A stretch of DNA of 64,000 nt from Streptomyces sp. NBC_01454 (GTDB lineage Bacteria; Actinomycetota; Actinomycetes; Streptomycetales; Streptomycetaceae). The notes beneath the pieces are model-generated. The model worked only from the letters and a program-made list of their open reading frames with translations, was not told the origin of the DNA and did no database searches. The position numbers and the translations under genes were made by a program. Each line of letters starts with the position of its first letter. Position 1 is the first letter of the stretch. Shown here piece after piece: positions 51,483-59,666 of this stretch. The stretch covers positions 2,294,001 through 2,358,000 of the forward strand of contig NZ_CP109460.1 of the NCBI RefSeq assembly GCF_036227565.1, in the 5' to 3' direction.

Positions 51483-52484
51483 TCAGTGCCGCTCGGACTT
51501 GGCGCTGCGCGCCATCAGGTCCTTCAGGGCCGCCATCGGCTGCTTGCCCTCGTGGACGATCTCGACGACCGTCTCGGTGAGCGGCATGTCGACGCCGTGC
51601 CGGCGGGCCAGATCCAGCACGGATTCGCAGGATTTGACGCCCTCGGCGGTCTGCTTGGTGACCGCGATGGTCTCCTCCAGCGTCATTCCCCGGCCGAGGT
51701 TGGTGCCGAAGGTGTTGTTGCGCGACAACGGCGAGGAGCAGGTGGCGACGAGGTCGCCCATGCCGGCCAGACCGGCGAAGGTGCGCGCGTCGGCGCCCAT
51801 CGCCAAGCCGAGCCGGGTGGTCTCGGCCAGGCCGCGGGTGATCAGGGACGCCTTGGCGTTGTCGCCCAGGCCCATACCGGTGGCGATGCCGACGGCGAGC
51901 GCGATGACGTTCTTGACCGCACCGCCCAGTTCACAGCCCACCACGTCGGTGTTGGTGTACGGACGGAAGTACGCGGTGTGGCAGGCGGTCTGGAAGCGCC
52001 GGGCGACCTCCTCGTCGGCGCAGGCCACGACGGCGGTGGCGGGCTGCCGGGCGGCGACCTCCTTGGCGAGGTTGGGGCCGGTCAGCACCGCGACCTGCTC
52101 CGCCGGCACCTTGGCGACCTCCTCGATGACCTCGCTCATCCGCTTGGCCGTGCCCAGTTCGACGCCCTTCATCAGGGACACCAGGACCGTCCCGCCGGGC
52201 AGCAGGGGCGCCCATTCGGCCAGATTGCCGCGCAGCGTCTGGGCGGGGACGGCCAGCACGGCGAACTCCGCGCCGCGCGCCGCTTCCGCCGGGTCGGTGG
52301 TGGCCCGTACGGACGCGGGGAGCTCGACCCCCGGCAGATAGTCGGGGTTGGTACGGCCGTTGTTGATGGCGTCGACGAGAGCCGGGCGGCGCCCCCACAG
52401 GGTCACCTCGCAGCCCGCGTCGGCGAGCACCATCGCGAAGGCGGTACCCCAGGACCCCGTGCCGTAGACGGCGCAGCGCGTCAC
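51483..52484 (-). CDS. gpsA: Glycerol-3-phosphate dehydrogenase [NAD(P)+]
   Basis: GpsA makes sn-glycerol-3-phosphate for phospholipids. The 333-residue protein has AVYGTGSWGTAFAMVLADAG (NAD(P) loop), VLTGPNLAKEVAARQP, GCELGGAVKNVIALAVGIATGMG (catalytic Lys) and LAGMGDLVATCSS. The GTG start overlaps the plsC stop (GTGA), so the two phospholipid genes are coupled: plsC then gpsA. Confidence 0.96.
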   Translation of the reverse strand: MTRCAVYGTGSWGTAFAMVLADAGCEVTLWGRRPALVDAINNGRTNPDYLPGVELPASVRATTDPAEAARGAEFAVLAVPAQTLRGNLAEWAPLLPGGTVLVSLMKGVELGTAKRMSEVIEEVAKVPAEQVAVLTGPNLAKEVAARQPATAVVACADEEVARRFQTACHTAYFRPYTNTDVVGCELGGAVKNVIALAVGIATGMGLGDNAKASLITRGLAETTRLGLAMGADARTFAGLAGMGDLVATCSSPLSRNNTFGTNLGRGMTLEETIAVTKQTAEGVKSCESVLDLARRHGVDMPLTETVVEIVHEGKQPMAALKDLMARSAKSERH

Positions 52485-53347
52485 TTGCTTTCATCCTCCT
52501 GTGCCTGCTGGGTGCTTCGGGCCTGTTGCGGGGCGACGGCCGGTTCGGGGGCGGCGGCCGGCTCGGCGGGGGCCGCGGCCGCCGCGGCGCCCTTGCCCGC
52601 CCTGGCGGCTTCGCGGGCGGCACGGCGATCCCGGGCGACCGCCTTGCGCCAGTCGTACGGTTCGGCCGGTGCGGGCTCACCGCGCAGGAGGGCCAGCTGC
52701 TCGGTGATCGCGGCCATGATGACCTCGGTGACGGCCCGCAGCACCTCGGCGGTCGGCTCCTGGCCGTAGTACGCGCTCAGGTCGACCGGCGGCCCCGCCT
52801 GCACCCGCAGCGTCTTGCGCGGCAGGAGGCGCAGCTTCTTCTCCGTGGCGTAGGGCGGCATCGCGTCCTGGGCGCCCCACTGCGCGACGGGGATGACCGG
52901 CGCCTTCGTCAGCAGGGCCACCCGCGCGGCACCGGTCTTGCCCTGCATGGGCCACAGGTCCGGGTCGCGGGTGAGGGTGCCCTCGGGGTAGAAGGCGACG
53001 CATTCGCCCTTCTCGATGGCGTTGACGGCGGCGCGGAACGCGGTGGCGGCGTCGGTGGTTTCCCGGTAGACGGGGATCTGCCCCGTGCCGCGCATCATCA
53101 GGCCGACAAAGCCGCTCTTGAAGAGGCCCGCCTTGGCCAGGAATCGCGGGACCCGCCCGGTGTTGTACTGATAGTGCGCATAGGAGAGCGGGTCGAGATA
53201 CGAGTTGTGGTTGACCGCGGTGATAAATCCGCTGTCGGCCGGAATGTGCTCCATTCCTCGCCAGTCCCGCTTGAACAGAACCAAGAGCGGCGGTTTGCAG
53301 ATGACCGCGGCCAAGCGGTACCAGAAGCCGATTCTGCGGCGGGACAC
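52481..53347 (-). CDS. plsC: 1-acyl-glycerol-3-phosphate acyltransferase (PlsC family)
   Basis: This 288-residue membrane-associated acyltransferase has the HX4D catalytic motif in VNHNSYLDPLSYA, RGTGQIPVYRE and FYPEGTLTRD (substrate-binding EGT). A C-terminal Ala/Pro/Glu-rich tail of ~55 residues is not part of the domain. I start at the GTG at 53347 (VSRRRIGFWYRLA) with AAGGAGGG upstream; the frame is open much further but without coding character. It is coupled to gpsA and divergent from cofC. Confidence 0.92.
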   Translation of the reverse strand: MSRRRIGFWYRLAAVICKPPLLVLFKRDWRGMEHIPADSGFITAVNHNSYLDPLSYAHYQYNTGRVPRFLAKAGLFKSGFVGLMMRGTGQIPVYRETTDAATAFRAAVNAIEKGECVAFYPEGTLTRDPDLWPMQGKTGAARVALLTKAPVIPVAQWGAQDAMPPYATEKKLRLLPRKTLRVQAGPPVDLSAYYGQEPTAEVLRAVTEVIMAAITEQLALLRGEPAPAEPYDWRKAVARDRRAAREAARAGKGAAAAAAPAEPAAAPEPAVAPQQARSTQQAQEDESK

Positions 53348-53488
53348 TGGGACACCCTCCTTGTGGGGACCTGTGAAGCTGCTGCGGGCCGGCAGCCGCA
53401 CAAGTGTCGCCCCAGGTACCCGCTCTGTCGAGGACACCGTAACCCCGACGCTGCCGGAGAGCGGCGGCAGCAGGGGAGAATGGCGCCG

Positions 53489-54223
53489 ATGCGAAGCGAC
53501 GGAGCAGAGGGCGAAGCAGAGACGGCCTGGAGCCTGGTGGTGCCGCTGAAACCGCTGGTGCGAGCCAAGAGCAGGCTCGCCGGGGCCGCCGGTGAGGAAT
53601 TCCGCCCCCGGCTGGCCCTCGCCTTCGCCCTCGACACCGTGACAGCGGCGCTGGCCTGCGCGAACGTCCGGGATGTGGTGGTTGTCACGGACGACCCGCT
53701 GGCCGGCGAGCGGCTGGCGGGGCTGGGCGCGCGCGTCGTTCCCGACACACCGGCCCGGGGGCTCAACGCGGCACTGGCCCACGGCGCGGGCGCGGTCCGG
53801 GCGCGCCGCCCGGGAGCGGCCCTCGCCGCGCTGAACGCCGATCTGCCGGCGCTGCGCCCCGCCGAACTGGAACTGGTGCTCCATTCCGCTTCGCAATTTC
53901 CCCGCGCATTTCTCGCGGATGCGGCGGATATCGGGACAACACTTCTGACCGCGACTTCCGGCGCGGAATTGGAACCGGCATTCGGGGGTGCCTCGCGGGC
54001 CCGTCACCTGGCATCGGGAGCGCGGGAGCTCACCGCGCACCGGGCGCCCTCGGTCCGCCGGGACGTGGACACCGCCGAGGATCTGCGGGCCGCGCTGGCG
54101 CTGGGCGTGGGCCCGCACACGGCCCTGCAGGCCCCCCGTCTCGCCGGCGGGGCGGCCGGGGACGGCCCGGCCGGGGAGCCCGGGCGGCTGCGGCCGTCGC
54201 AGGTCAGAGCGTCTGGAGGGTGA
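53489..54223 (+). CDS. cofC: 2-phospho-L-lactate / phosphoenolpyruvate guanylyltransferase (CofC/FbiD)
   Basis: CofC/FbiD activates phosphoenolpyruvate or phospholactate with GTP for coenzyme F420 synthesis. The 244-residue protein has LVVPLKPLVRAKSRLA (nucleotidyltransferase start), VVVVTDDPLAGERLAGLGA, GLNAALAHGA and ALNADLPALRPAEL. I use the ATG at 53489, placed 10 nt after GGGGAG; an ATG 9 bp earlier is too close. It overlaps the end of the small minus-strand gene at 54204 by 20 bp. Confidence 0.92.
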   Translation: MRSDGAEGEAETAWSLVVPLKPLVRAKSRLAGAAGEEFRPRLALAFALDTVTAALACANVRDVVVVTDDPLAGERLAGLGARVVPDTPARGLNAALAHGAGAVRARRPGAALAALNADLPALRPAELELVLHSASQFPRAFLADAADIGTTLLTATSGAELEPAFGGASRARHLASGARELTAHRAPSVRRDVDTAEDLRAALALGVGPHTALQAPRLAGGAAGDGPAGEPGRLRPSQVRASGG

Positions 54224-54407
54224 TCAGCACGATGTGCCGGTCGTCGCCGTCGCCGGTGAGGTCGATACGGACCCGCTGACCGGGGCGCAGCAGCAACAGG
54301 CCGCCGGCGTCGAAGGCCGCCGCGTCGAAGGGCAACGGGGTGCCGTCGTCCAGCAGCACACTGCCGGAGCGGGTCTCGGAGTCGTACGTGTACGCGGTGG
54401 CCTGCAT
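54204..54407 (-). CDS. Small conserved protein, possible cold-shock-like beta-barrel
   Basis: This is a 67-residue protein, MQATAYTYDSETRSGSVLLD, continuing as a strand-rich sequence DGTPLPFDAAAFDAGGLLLL and RPGQRVRIDLTGDGDDRHIV. The pattern of alternating hydrophobics and glycines recalls a small OB-like barrel, but the cold-shock RNP motifs are not clear. I recall a similar hypothetical next to hupS in other streptomycetes. The start is the ATG at 54407. Its end overlaps the cofC end tail-to-tail. Confidence 0.78.
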   Translation of the reverse strand: MQATAYTYDSETRSGSVLLDDGTPLPFDAAAFDAGGLLLLRPGQRVRIDLTGDGDDRHIVLITLQTL

Positions 54408-54441
54408 GGGAGAGAGCCTAGACGGCCCCGGAACGCACCGC

Positions 54442-54471
54442 GGGCCGGGCTCCCCGAAGGGAGACCGGCCC
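54442..54471 (-). terminator. Hairpin downstream of hupS
   Basis: GGGCCGG pairs with CCGGCCC, with an inner TCCC/GGGA stem (54442-54454 with 54459-54471) and a short internal mismatch. It starts 25 bp after the hupS stop. Confidence 0.65.
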
Positions 54472-54495
54472 GGCGCGTGCATCGCCGATGCTGAA

Positions 54496-55152
54496 TTACC
54501 GCTTGCGGGCGGTGGTCTTCTTGGCGGTGGTCTTGCGCGCCGTGGCCTTCTTCGCCGGGGCCTTCTTCGCCGTCGCCTTCTTGGCGGGGGCGGTCTTCTT
54601 CGCCGTCGCCTTCTTGGCGGTGGTCTTCTTGGCCGTGGTGGCCTTCTTGGCGGCGGTCTTCTTCGCCGTCGCCTTCTTGGCCGTGGTCTTCTTCGCGGTG
54701 GCCTTCTTCACCGCCGTGGCCTTCTTCGCCACGGCCTTCTTCGCCGTGGCCGTCTTCTTGGCGGCGGCCTTCTTGGCGGTGGCCTTCTTCGCCGCGGCCT
54801 TCTTGATGGCCGTGCCGCCGGTCAGGCTGCCCTTGGGAGCCTTCTTGACGGAGACCTCGCCACCCTTGGGGAGCTTCTTCGAGCCGCTCACCAGGTCCTT
54901 GAAGCCCTGTCCGGCCCGGAATCGCGGCACCGAGGTCTTCTTGACCCGCACCCGCTCACCCGTCTGCGGGTTGCGGGCGTAGCGGGCCGGGCGGTCGACC
55001 TTCTCGAACGAACCGAATCCGGTGACCGAAACACGGTCGCCGGAGACAACGGAACGGACGATTGCGTCCAGTACGGCGTCCACCGCGTCCGCGGCGTTCT
55101 GACGGCCGCCGAGCTTGTCGGCAATGGCTTCTACGAGCTGCGCCTTGTTCAC
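54496..55152 (-). CDS. hupS: HU-family nucleoid protein with lysine-rich histone-like tail (HupS)
   Basis: This is a 218-residue protein. Residues 1-92 are a complete HU domain ([40 protein letters not shown]). The rest is about 100 residues of Lys/Ala/Thr repeats such as [12 protein letters not shown], resembling histone H1. HupS compacts spore DNA in S. coelicolor. The GTG start at 55152 has AAGGGGAAG upstream. It has its own promoter and is monocistronic by appearance. Confidence 0.96.
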   Translation of the reverse strand: MNKAQLVEAIADKLGGRQNAADAVDAVLDAIVRSVVSGDRVSVTGFGSFEKVDRPARYARNPQTGERVRVKKTSVPRFRAGQGFKDLVSGSKKLPKGGEVSVKKAPKGSLTGGTAIKKAAAKKATAKKAAAKKTATAKKAVAKKATAVKKATAKKTTAKKATAKKTAAKKATTAKKTTAKKATAKKTAPAKKATAKKAPAKKATARKTTAKKTTARKR

Positions 55153-55203
55153 GTCTTCCCCTTCGGAGACATTGCTGGAAGGAAAGTTTCCAAGCTTTTT
55201 CGC

Positions 55204-55232
55204 ACGTTAGGCAGATATATACCGCAAATCAA
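55204..55232 (-). promoter_or_regulatory. Predicted hupS promoter
   Basis: On the minus strand TTGATT (55227-55232), a 17-bp spacer and TAACGT (55204-55209) fit a vegetative-type promoter 52 bp upstream of the GTG. Confidence 0.6.
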
Positions 55233-55277
55233 ACACGAAACGGGCTAATCACCCTTGTGCCGCAACGAAGTCGACCT

Positions 55278-55523
55278 TCACGGACTTCCGTCGGCGTGCA
55301 CATCTTCGGGATAACGACCTTCGTCGAGGTCATCCATGAACCACTCCAGACGCCTTGCCGCGTCCGCAAGATCGTGTTTAGCCGCGGCCGTGATGACGAG
55401 CAGCTTCCGGGTCAGCGCCATCCGTACGCCCTCCGGGACTTGCAGTGTCCGCACTCTTGCGTGTGCGACCTTGAGCCGGTCGGCGACAACTCCGTAGAGC
55501 TCGAGTTGCTCGTCGCGTTCCAT
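55278..55523 (-). CDS. Small conserved hypothetical protein upstream of hupS
   Basis: This is an 81-residue, soluble, helical protein: MERDEQLELYGVVADRLKVA, then RVRTLQVPEGVRMALTRKLL and AAKHDLADAARRLEWFMDDL, ending with an acidic tail. I recognise it as conserved in Streptomyces at this position but know no function. No motif for catalysis or DNA binding is evident. It lies on the same strand between leuD and hupS, with hairpin-bearing gaps on the leuD side. Confidence 0.78.
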   Translation of the reverse strand: MERDEQLELYGVVADRLKVAHARVRTLQVPEGVRMALTRKLLVITAAAKHDLADAARRLEWFMDDLDEGRYPEDVHADGSP

Positions 55524-55589
55524 GCGCTAATTGTGCCATCTGCGGCGAGTTGTCGCTTCACGGGGCCTCAACAACGGCCCCGACACGGC

Positions 55590-55624
55590 GATGCGCCCCC
55601 TGCCAACTGCACAGGGGGCGCATC
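55590..55624 (-). terminator. Terminator of the leuCD operon
   Basis: A perfect 13-bp stem (55590-55602 with 55612-55624) and 9-nt loop lie 35 bp after the leuD stop. Confidence 0.85.
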
Positions 55625-55658
55625 GTACGCAATAACGCTTTGAGCCAAAAACCCGAGG

Positions 55659-56252
55659 TCAGACCTCGAGGGTACGCGGTTTGAACGTCGGCCTGTTCGC
55701 CTCGTACTCCACGATGGACGACTCCTCCCGAAGGGTGAGGCTGATGTCGTCCAGCCCCTCCAGGAGGCGCCAACGCGCATTCTCGTCCAGCTCGAATCCG
55801 GCGCTGATGCCCTCGGCCCGGACCTGCCTGCCGACCAGGTCGACCGTCACCTCGGCGGTCGGGTCGGCCTCCAGCAGCTGCTGGAGGCGGTCGACGGTCT
55901 CCTGCGGCAGGACCACCGTCAGCAGCCCGTTCTTGAGGGAGTTGCCGCGGAAGATGTCCGCGAACCGCGAGGAGATCACGGCCTTGAAACCGTAGTTCTG
56001 CAGCGCCCAGACGGCGTGCTCACGTGAGGAGCCGGTACCGAAGTCGGGGCCGGCGACCAGCACCGTGGCGCCCTTGTATCGCTCCTGGTTGAGGACGAAC
56101 TCCGGGTCCTTGCGCCAGGCCTCGAACAGCCCGTCCTCGAAACCGTCGCGGGTGACCTTCTTGAGCCAGTGAGCAGGGATGATCTGGTCGGTGTCGACAT
56201 TGCTGCGGCGCAGCGGGACGGCCCGGCCGGTGTGGGTGGTGAAGGCTTCCAT
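55659..56252 (-). CDS. leuD: 3-isopropylmalate dehydratase small subunit
   Basis: With LeuC it isomerises 2- to 3-isopropylmalate in leucine synthesis. The 197-residue protein has [32 protein letters not shown] and the [24 protein letters not shown] swivel-domain signature. The ATG lies 3 bp after the leuC stop, so they are coupled. Confidence 0.97.
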   Translation of the reverse strand: MEAFTTHTGRAVPLRRSNVDTDQIIPAHWLKKVTRDGFEDGLFEAWRKDPEFVLNQERYKGATVLVAGPDFGTGSSREHAVWALQNYGFKAVISSRFADIFRGNSLKNGLLTVVLPQETVDRLQQLLEADPTAEVTVDLVGRQVRAEGISAGFELDENARWRLLEGLDDISLTLREESSIVEYEANRPTFKPRTLEV

Positions 56253-56255
56253 GGT

Positions 56256-57698
56256 TCAGACTCCCGCGGGCGTGGCGACGTCGGACTGGCCGGCCGCCGA
56301 GGACAGGTCGGCCGGTGAGGCCAGATGGCCGAGAACCGCCGTTGCGGCGGCGACCTGCGGCGAGACCAGGTGGGTGCGGCCACCCTTGCCCTGCCGGCCC
56401 TCGAAGTTGCGGTTCGAGGTGGACGCGGAGCGCTCGCCGGGCGCCAGCTGGTCGGGGTTCATGCCCAGGCACATCGAGCAGCCCGCGTGCCGCCATTCGG
56501 CGCCGGCCGCGGTGAAGACCTTGTCCAGCCCCTCGGCGACCGCCTCCAGGGAGACGCGGACCGAGCCGGGGACGACGAGCATCCGTACGTCGTCGGCGAC
56601 CCGGCGGCCCTCGAGGATCCCGGCCGCGGAGCGCAGGTCCTCGATCCGGCCGTTGGTGCACGAGCCTACGAAGACGGTGTCCACCTTGATGTCGCGCAGC
56701 GGCTGGCCGGCCGTCAACCCCATGTATTCCAGGGCCTTTTCGGCGGCGTACCGCTCCGAGGCGTCCTCGTACGAAGCCGGGTCGGGGACGTCGGCCGAAA
56801 GCGGCGCGCCCTGGCCCGGGTTGGTGCCCCAGGTGACGAACGGGGCCAGTTCGGAGGCGTCGATGTAGACCTCGGCGTCGAAGACCGCGTCGTCGTCGGT
56901 GCGCAGCGTCTTCCAGTAGGCGACCGCGGCGTCCCAGTCCTCGCCCTCGGGGGCGTGGTCGCGCCCCTGGAGGTAGTCGAAGGTGGTCGCGTCGGGGGCG
57001 ATCATGCCGGCCCGCGCGCCCGCCTCGATCGACATGTTGCAGATGGTCATCCGGGCTTCCATCGACAGCTGCTCGATGGCCTGGCCGCGGTATTCCAGGA
57101 CGTAGCCCTGGCCGCCGCCGGTGCCGATCCGGGCGATGATGGCCAGGATCAGGTCCTTGGCCGTCACGTCCTCGGGCAGCTCGCCGTCGACGGTGATCGC
57201 CATGGTCTTGAACGGGGCCAGCGGCAGCGTCTGGGTGGCCAGCACGTGCTCGACCTGGCTGGTGCCGATGCCGAACGCCAGGGCGCCGAAGGCACCATGG
57301 GTGGAGGTGTGACTGTCACCGCAGACCACGGTGGTGCCGGGCTGGGTCAGTCCCAACTGCGGTCCCACGACGTGGACAACGCCCTGCTCGACATCGCCCA
57401 GCGGGTGCAGCCGGACCCCGAACTCGGCGCAGTTCTTGCGCAGCGTCTCCAGCTGGGTGCGCGAGACCGGGTCGGCGATCGGCTTGTCGATGTCGAGGGT
57501 CGGGGTGTTGTGATCCTCGGTGGCGATGGTCAGGTCCGTACGGCGCACCTGGCGGCCGGCCTTGCGGAGGCCGTCGAACGCCTGCGGGCTGGTGACCTCG
57601 TGCAGCAGGTGGAGATCGATGAAGAGAAGGTCGGGCTCGCCTTCCGCGCGCCGGACGACATGATCGTCCCAGACCTTCTCCGCGAGTGTCCGTCCCAT
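56256..57698 (-). CDS. leuC: 3-isopropylmalate dehydratase large subunit
   Basis: This 480-residue aconitase-family subunit carries the 4Fe-4S cluster; cysteine ligands are seen in [15 protein letters not shown] and [12 protein letters not shown]. Other motifs: [29 protein letters not shown] and [21 protein letters not shown] use the ATG at 57698 with GGAGGGAAAG upstream. The operon leuC-leuD is divergent from ndgR, its expected regulator, across 174 bp. Confidence 0.97.
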   Translation of the reverse strand: MGRTLAEKVWDDHVVRRAEGEPDLLFIDLHLLHEVTSPQAFDGLRKAGRQVRRTDLTIATEDHNTPTLDIDKPIADPVSRTQLETLRKNCAEFGVRLHPLGDVEQGVVHVVGPQLGLTQPGTTVVCGDSHTSTHGAFGALAFGIGTSQVEHVLATQTLPLAPFKTMAITVDGELPEDVTAKDLILAIIARIGTGGGQGYVLEYRGQAIEQLSMEARMTICNMSIEAGARAGMIAPDATTFDYLQGRDHAPEGEDWDAAVAYWKTLRTDDDAVFDAEVYIDASELAPFVTWGTNPGQGAPLSADVPDPASYEDASERYAAEKALEYMGLTAGQPLRDIKVDTVFVGSCTNGRIEDLRSAAGILEGRRVADDVRMLVVPGSVRVSLEAVAEGLDKVFTAAGAEWRHAGCSMCLGMNPDQLAPGERSASTSNRNFEGRQGKGGRTHLVSPQVAAATAVLGHLASPADLSSAAGQSDVATPAGV

Positions 57699-57840
57699 CG
57701 CTTTCCCTCCGGCCGGCCACAGTGCCGGCCTTACTCGTCCGTGCGCGACGCCCGCAGAAATCCCCGTACCGGGCCGTACGCCGGGCCCTGGTAGAGGGCC
57801 ACACCTACAGATTGACGACTTCCCCGGAAAATTGAACTTG

Positions 57841-57859
57841 CGTTTCACAGTGTGAGACG
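57841..57859. promoter_or_regulatory. NdgR/AreB-type operator between ndgR and leuC
   Basis: CGTTTCACAGTGTGAGACG is an inverted repeat with one mismatch; a flanking G (57840) and C (57860) extend it. It lies 13 bp before the ndgR start. IclR-family NdgR/AreB proteins bind this intergenic region in other streptomycetes, so control of both ndgR and leuCD is inferred. Confidence 0.7.
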
Positions 57860-57872
57860 CGAATATCGTTGC

Positions 57873-58589
57873 ATGGACAACTCTAGCGGCGTCGGCGTTC
57901 TCGACAAGGCAGCTCTGGTTTTGAGTGCCCTGGAGTCCGGTCCGGCCACCCTCGCCGGGCTGGTCGCGGCGACAGGGCTCGCACGGCCCACGGCCCACCG
58001 TCTGGCCGTGGCACTGGAACACCACCGGATGGTGGCGAGGGACATGCAGGGCCGGTTCATCCTGGGCCCACGGCTCTCCGAGCTGGCCGCGGCGGCCGGC
58101 GAGGACCGCCTGCTGGCCACGGCGGGACCGGTGCTCACGCATCTGCGCGATGTGACCGGCGAGAGCGCGCAGCTCTATCGCCGGCAGGGCGACATGCGGA
58201 TCTGCGTGGCGGCGGCGGAACGGCTGTCCGGACTGCGGGACACCGTCCCGGTCGGCTCCACGCTCCCCATGAAGGCCGGCTCGGCCGCCCAGATCCTGAT
58301 GGCCTGGGAGGAGCCCGAGCGGCTGCACCGCGGTCTGCAGGGCGCACGCTTCACGGCCACCGCCCTGTCCGGCGTACGGCGCCGCGGCTGGGCCCAGTCG
58401 ATCGGCGAGCGGGAGCCGGGCGTGGCCTCGGTCTCCGCGCCCGTACGCGGCCCCTCCAACCGCGTGGTGGCCTCCGTCTCGGTCTCCGGCCCGATCGAGC
58501 GGCTGACCCGCCATCCCGGGCGGATGCACGCCCAGGCGGTCATCGACGCGGCGGCCCGGCTCTCCGAGGGCCTGCGCCGCAGCGGCTGA
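57873..58589 (+). CDS. ndgR: IclR-family regulator NdgR (AreB)
   Basis: This 238-residue IclR regulator has an N-terminal winged helix ([40 protein letters not shown]) and a C-terminal effector domain ([21 protein letters not shown]...[20 protein letters not shown]). NdgR controls leucine, other amino acid and antibiotic genes in Streptomyces. I use the ATG at 57873 ([12 protein letters not shown]). It is divergent from leuC with a shared operator and followed by a strong terminator. Confidence 0.95.
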   Translation: MDNSSGVGVLDKAALVLSALESGPATLAGLVAATGLARPTAHRLAVALEHHRMVARDMQGRFILGPRLSELAAAAGEDRLLATAGPVLTHLRDVTGESAQLYRRQGDMRICVAAAERLSGLRDTVPVGSTLPMKAGSAAQILMAWEEPERLHRGLQGARFTATALSGVRRRGWAQSIGEREPGVASVSAPVRGPSNRVVASVSVSGPIERLTRHPGRMHAQAVIDAAARLSEGLRRSG

Positions 58590-58602
58590 GACGGCCCCCG
58601 AG

Positions 58603-58653
58603 CCCCGTCCCGCGTACTGAGCGGGACGGGGCCGCCCGGCCCGCTCAGTACGC
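58603..58653 (+). terminator. Terminator of ndgR with an overlapping alternative stem
   Basis: Stem A is CCCCGTCCCGC (58603-58613) with GCGGGACGGGG (58621-58631), perfect 11 bp. Stem B is a perfect 14 bp, 58612-58625 with 58640-58653. The two cannot form together. Confidence 0.8.
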
Positions 58654-59018
58654 CAGGCGGTCCGCGGCTCCCCTGGCGCGCCCGCCGAAGGGCGCAAGGG
58701 GTAGGCGACGGGCGGAACTGCGTGAGCGCGGCGGTGTGTCCACCGCGACGATCAAGTGCTGCTGCACGAGCGCCTGCTACTCCCGGGGCACCGCGGCCCA
58801 GGCACCGCCGACGGAGAACTCCCCCGCGCCGGCCGTCGCCCGGCGCACCGCCACCGAACTGCCGCGGCGGCACAACTCGCCTCCCTGGACCGGGATCTGG
58901 CCGAGGAGTTCGGCACCCCGGCCGAGCTGGTGGGAGGCAGCGGTGGCTGCGCCGACCGACGAGAGCGGAGGCGACGGCAGAGGCGTCCAACCGGCGCCCC
59001 GGAAGCGGCAGTTGACAC
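58654..59018. other. Stretch without an assigned gene between ndgR and the tRNA cluster
   Basis: Several frames are open on both strands, as expected at this GC content, but none has convincing homology. One plus-strand frame holds a protein-like stretch (QLASLDRDLAEEFGTPAELV at about 58,878-58,940) without a supported start or end. It may be a remnant. Confidence 0.4.
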
Positions 59019-59019
59019 G

Positions 59020-59048
59020 AAAAAGCCCCCCGCATGAAGCGGGGGGCT
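59020..59048 (-). terminator. Terminator of the tRNA cluster
   Basis: A perfect 10-bp stem (AGCCCCCCGC at 59024-59033, GCGGGGGGCT at 59039-59048) with a 5-nt loop is followed on the minus strand by a T-run. It ends the Gln/Glu tRNA transcript. Confidence 0.93.
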
Positions 59049-59058
59049 CTTCCCTCTG

Positions 59059-59131
59059 TACCCCCGACCGGATTCGAACCGGCGCTACCGCCTTGAGAGG
59101 GCGGCGTGCTAGGCCGCTACACAACGGGGGC
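59059..59131 (-). tRNA. tRNA-Glu (CTC)
   Basis: A 73-nt cloverleaf. Acceptor GCCCCCG pairs with CGGGGGT, the anticodon loop CTCTCAA gives CTC, and the T-arm is GGTTCGAATCC. CCA is not encoded. It is the last gene of the cluster. Confidence 0.96.
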
Positions 59132-59171
59132 AAGTTTTCCTGTAGTTGAGCTTGTCCGAGGACACACTGCG

Positions 59172-59243
59172 CTGGGCTACCAGGACTCGAACCTAGACTA
59201 ACGGAACCAGAAACCGTCGTGCTGCCAATTACACCATAGCCCA
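59172..59243 (-). tRNA. tRNA-Gln (CTG)
   Basis: A 72-nt cloverleaf. Acceptor TGGGCTA pairs with TAGCCCA, the anticodon loop TTCTGGT gives CTG, and the T-loop is GGTTCGAGTCC. It differs from the second Gln gene by a compensated acceptor-stem pair. Confidence 0.95.
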
Positions 59244-59259
59244 TGGTGGTTTAGACCAG

Positions 59260-59332
59260 TACCCCCGACCGGATTCGAACCGGCGCTACCGCCTTGAGAG
59301 GGCGGCGTGCTAGGCCGCTACACAACGGGGGC
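59260..59332 (-). tRNA. tRNA-Glu (CTC), second copy
   Basis: Identical in sequence, as read, to the copy at 59059-59131, with the same CTC anticodon. Confidence 0.96.
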
Positions 59333-59394
59333 CCTAGCGATCCTGCATGAACGACAGTGGGTGCGACCCGGACTGTCCCCCTGGGAAGGATCTG

Positions 59395-59467
59395 TACCCC
59401 CGACCGGATTCGAACCGGCGCTACCGCCTTGAGAGGGCGGCGTGCTAGGCCGCTACACAACGGGGGC
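59395..59467 (-). tRNA. tRNA-Glu (CTC), third copy
   Basis: Identical in sequence, as read, to the other two Glu copies. About 60 bp separate it from its neighbour. Confidence 0.96.
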
Positions 59468-59506
59468 TTTGCAGAGAGACTCTGCGGTGCAGATGAGCTC
59501 TGCGAG

Positions 59507-59578
59507 CTGGCCTACCAGGACTCGAACCTAGACTAACGGAACCAGAAACCGTCGTGCTGCCAATTACACCATAGGCCA
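59507..59578 (-). tRNA. tRNA-Gln (CTG), second copy
   Basis: A 72-nt cloverleaf with acceptor TGGCCTA pairing with TAGGCCA and anticodon CTG. It is the first gene of the tRNA cluster. A GC hairpin (about 59,588-59,605) lies just upstream, so its promoter position is unclear. Confidence 0.95.
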
Positions 59579-59666
59579 TCAAAACGTAACCCCCCGTAGG
59601 GGGCTTGATTTGATCTGCGCTTCCCGGCCCGGCCTTTCGGCCCTCTCGGGCGGCGCAGGAAGAACA

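Noticed and set aside
54496..54830. Repetitive stretch in hupS as a minisatellite
   Set aside because: It encodes the Lys/Ala-rich histone-like tail typical of HupS.
57699..57840. Leucine attenuator upstream of leuC
   Set aside because: A possible leader frame ([16 protein letters not shown]) has no run of leucine codons.
59059..59578. tRNA repeats as a CRISPR-like or direct repeat array
   Set aside because: The repeats are full tRNA-Glu and tRNA-Gln genes with cloverleaf structure.
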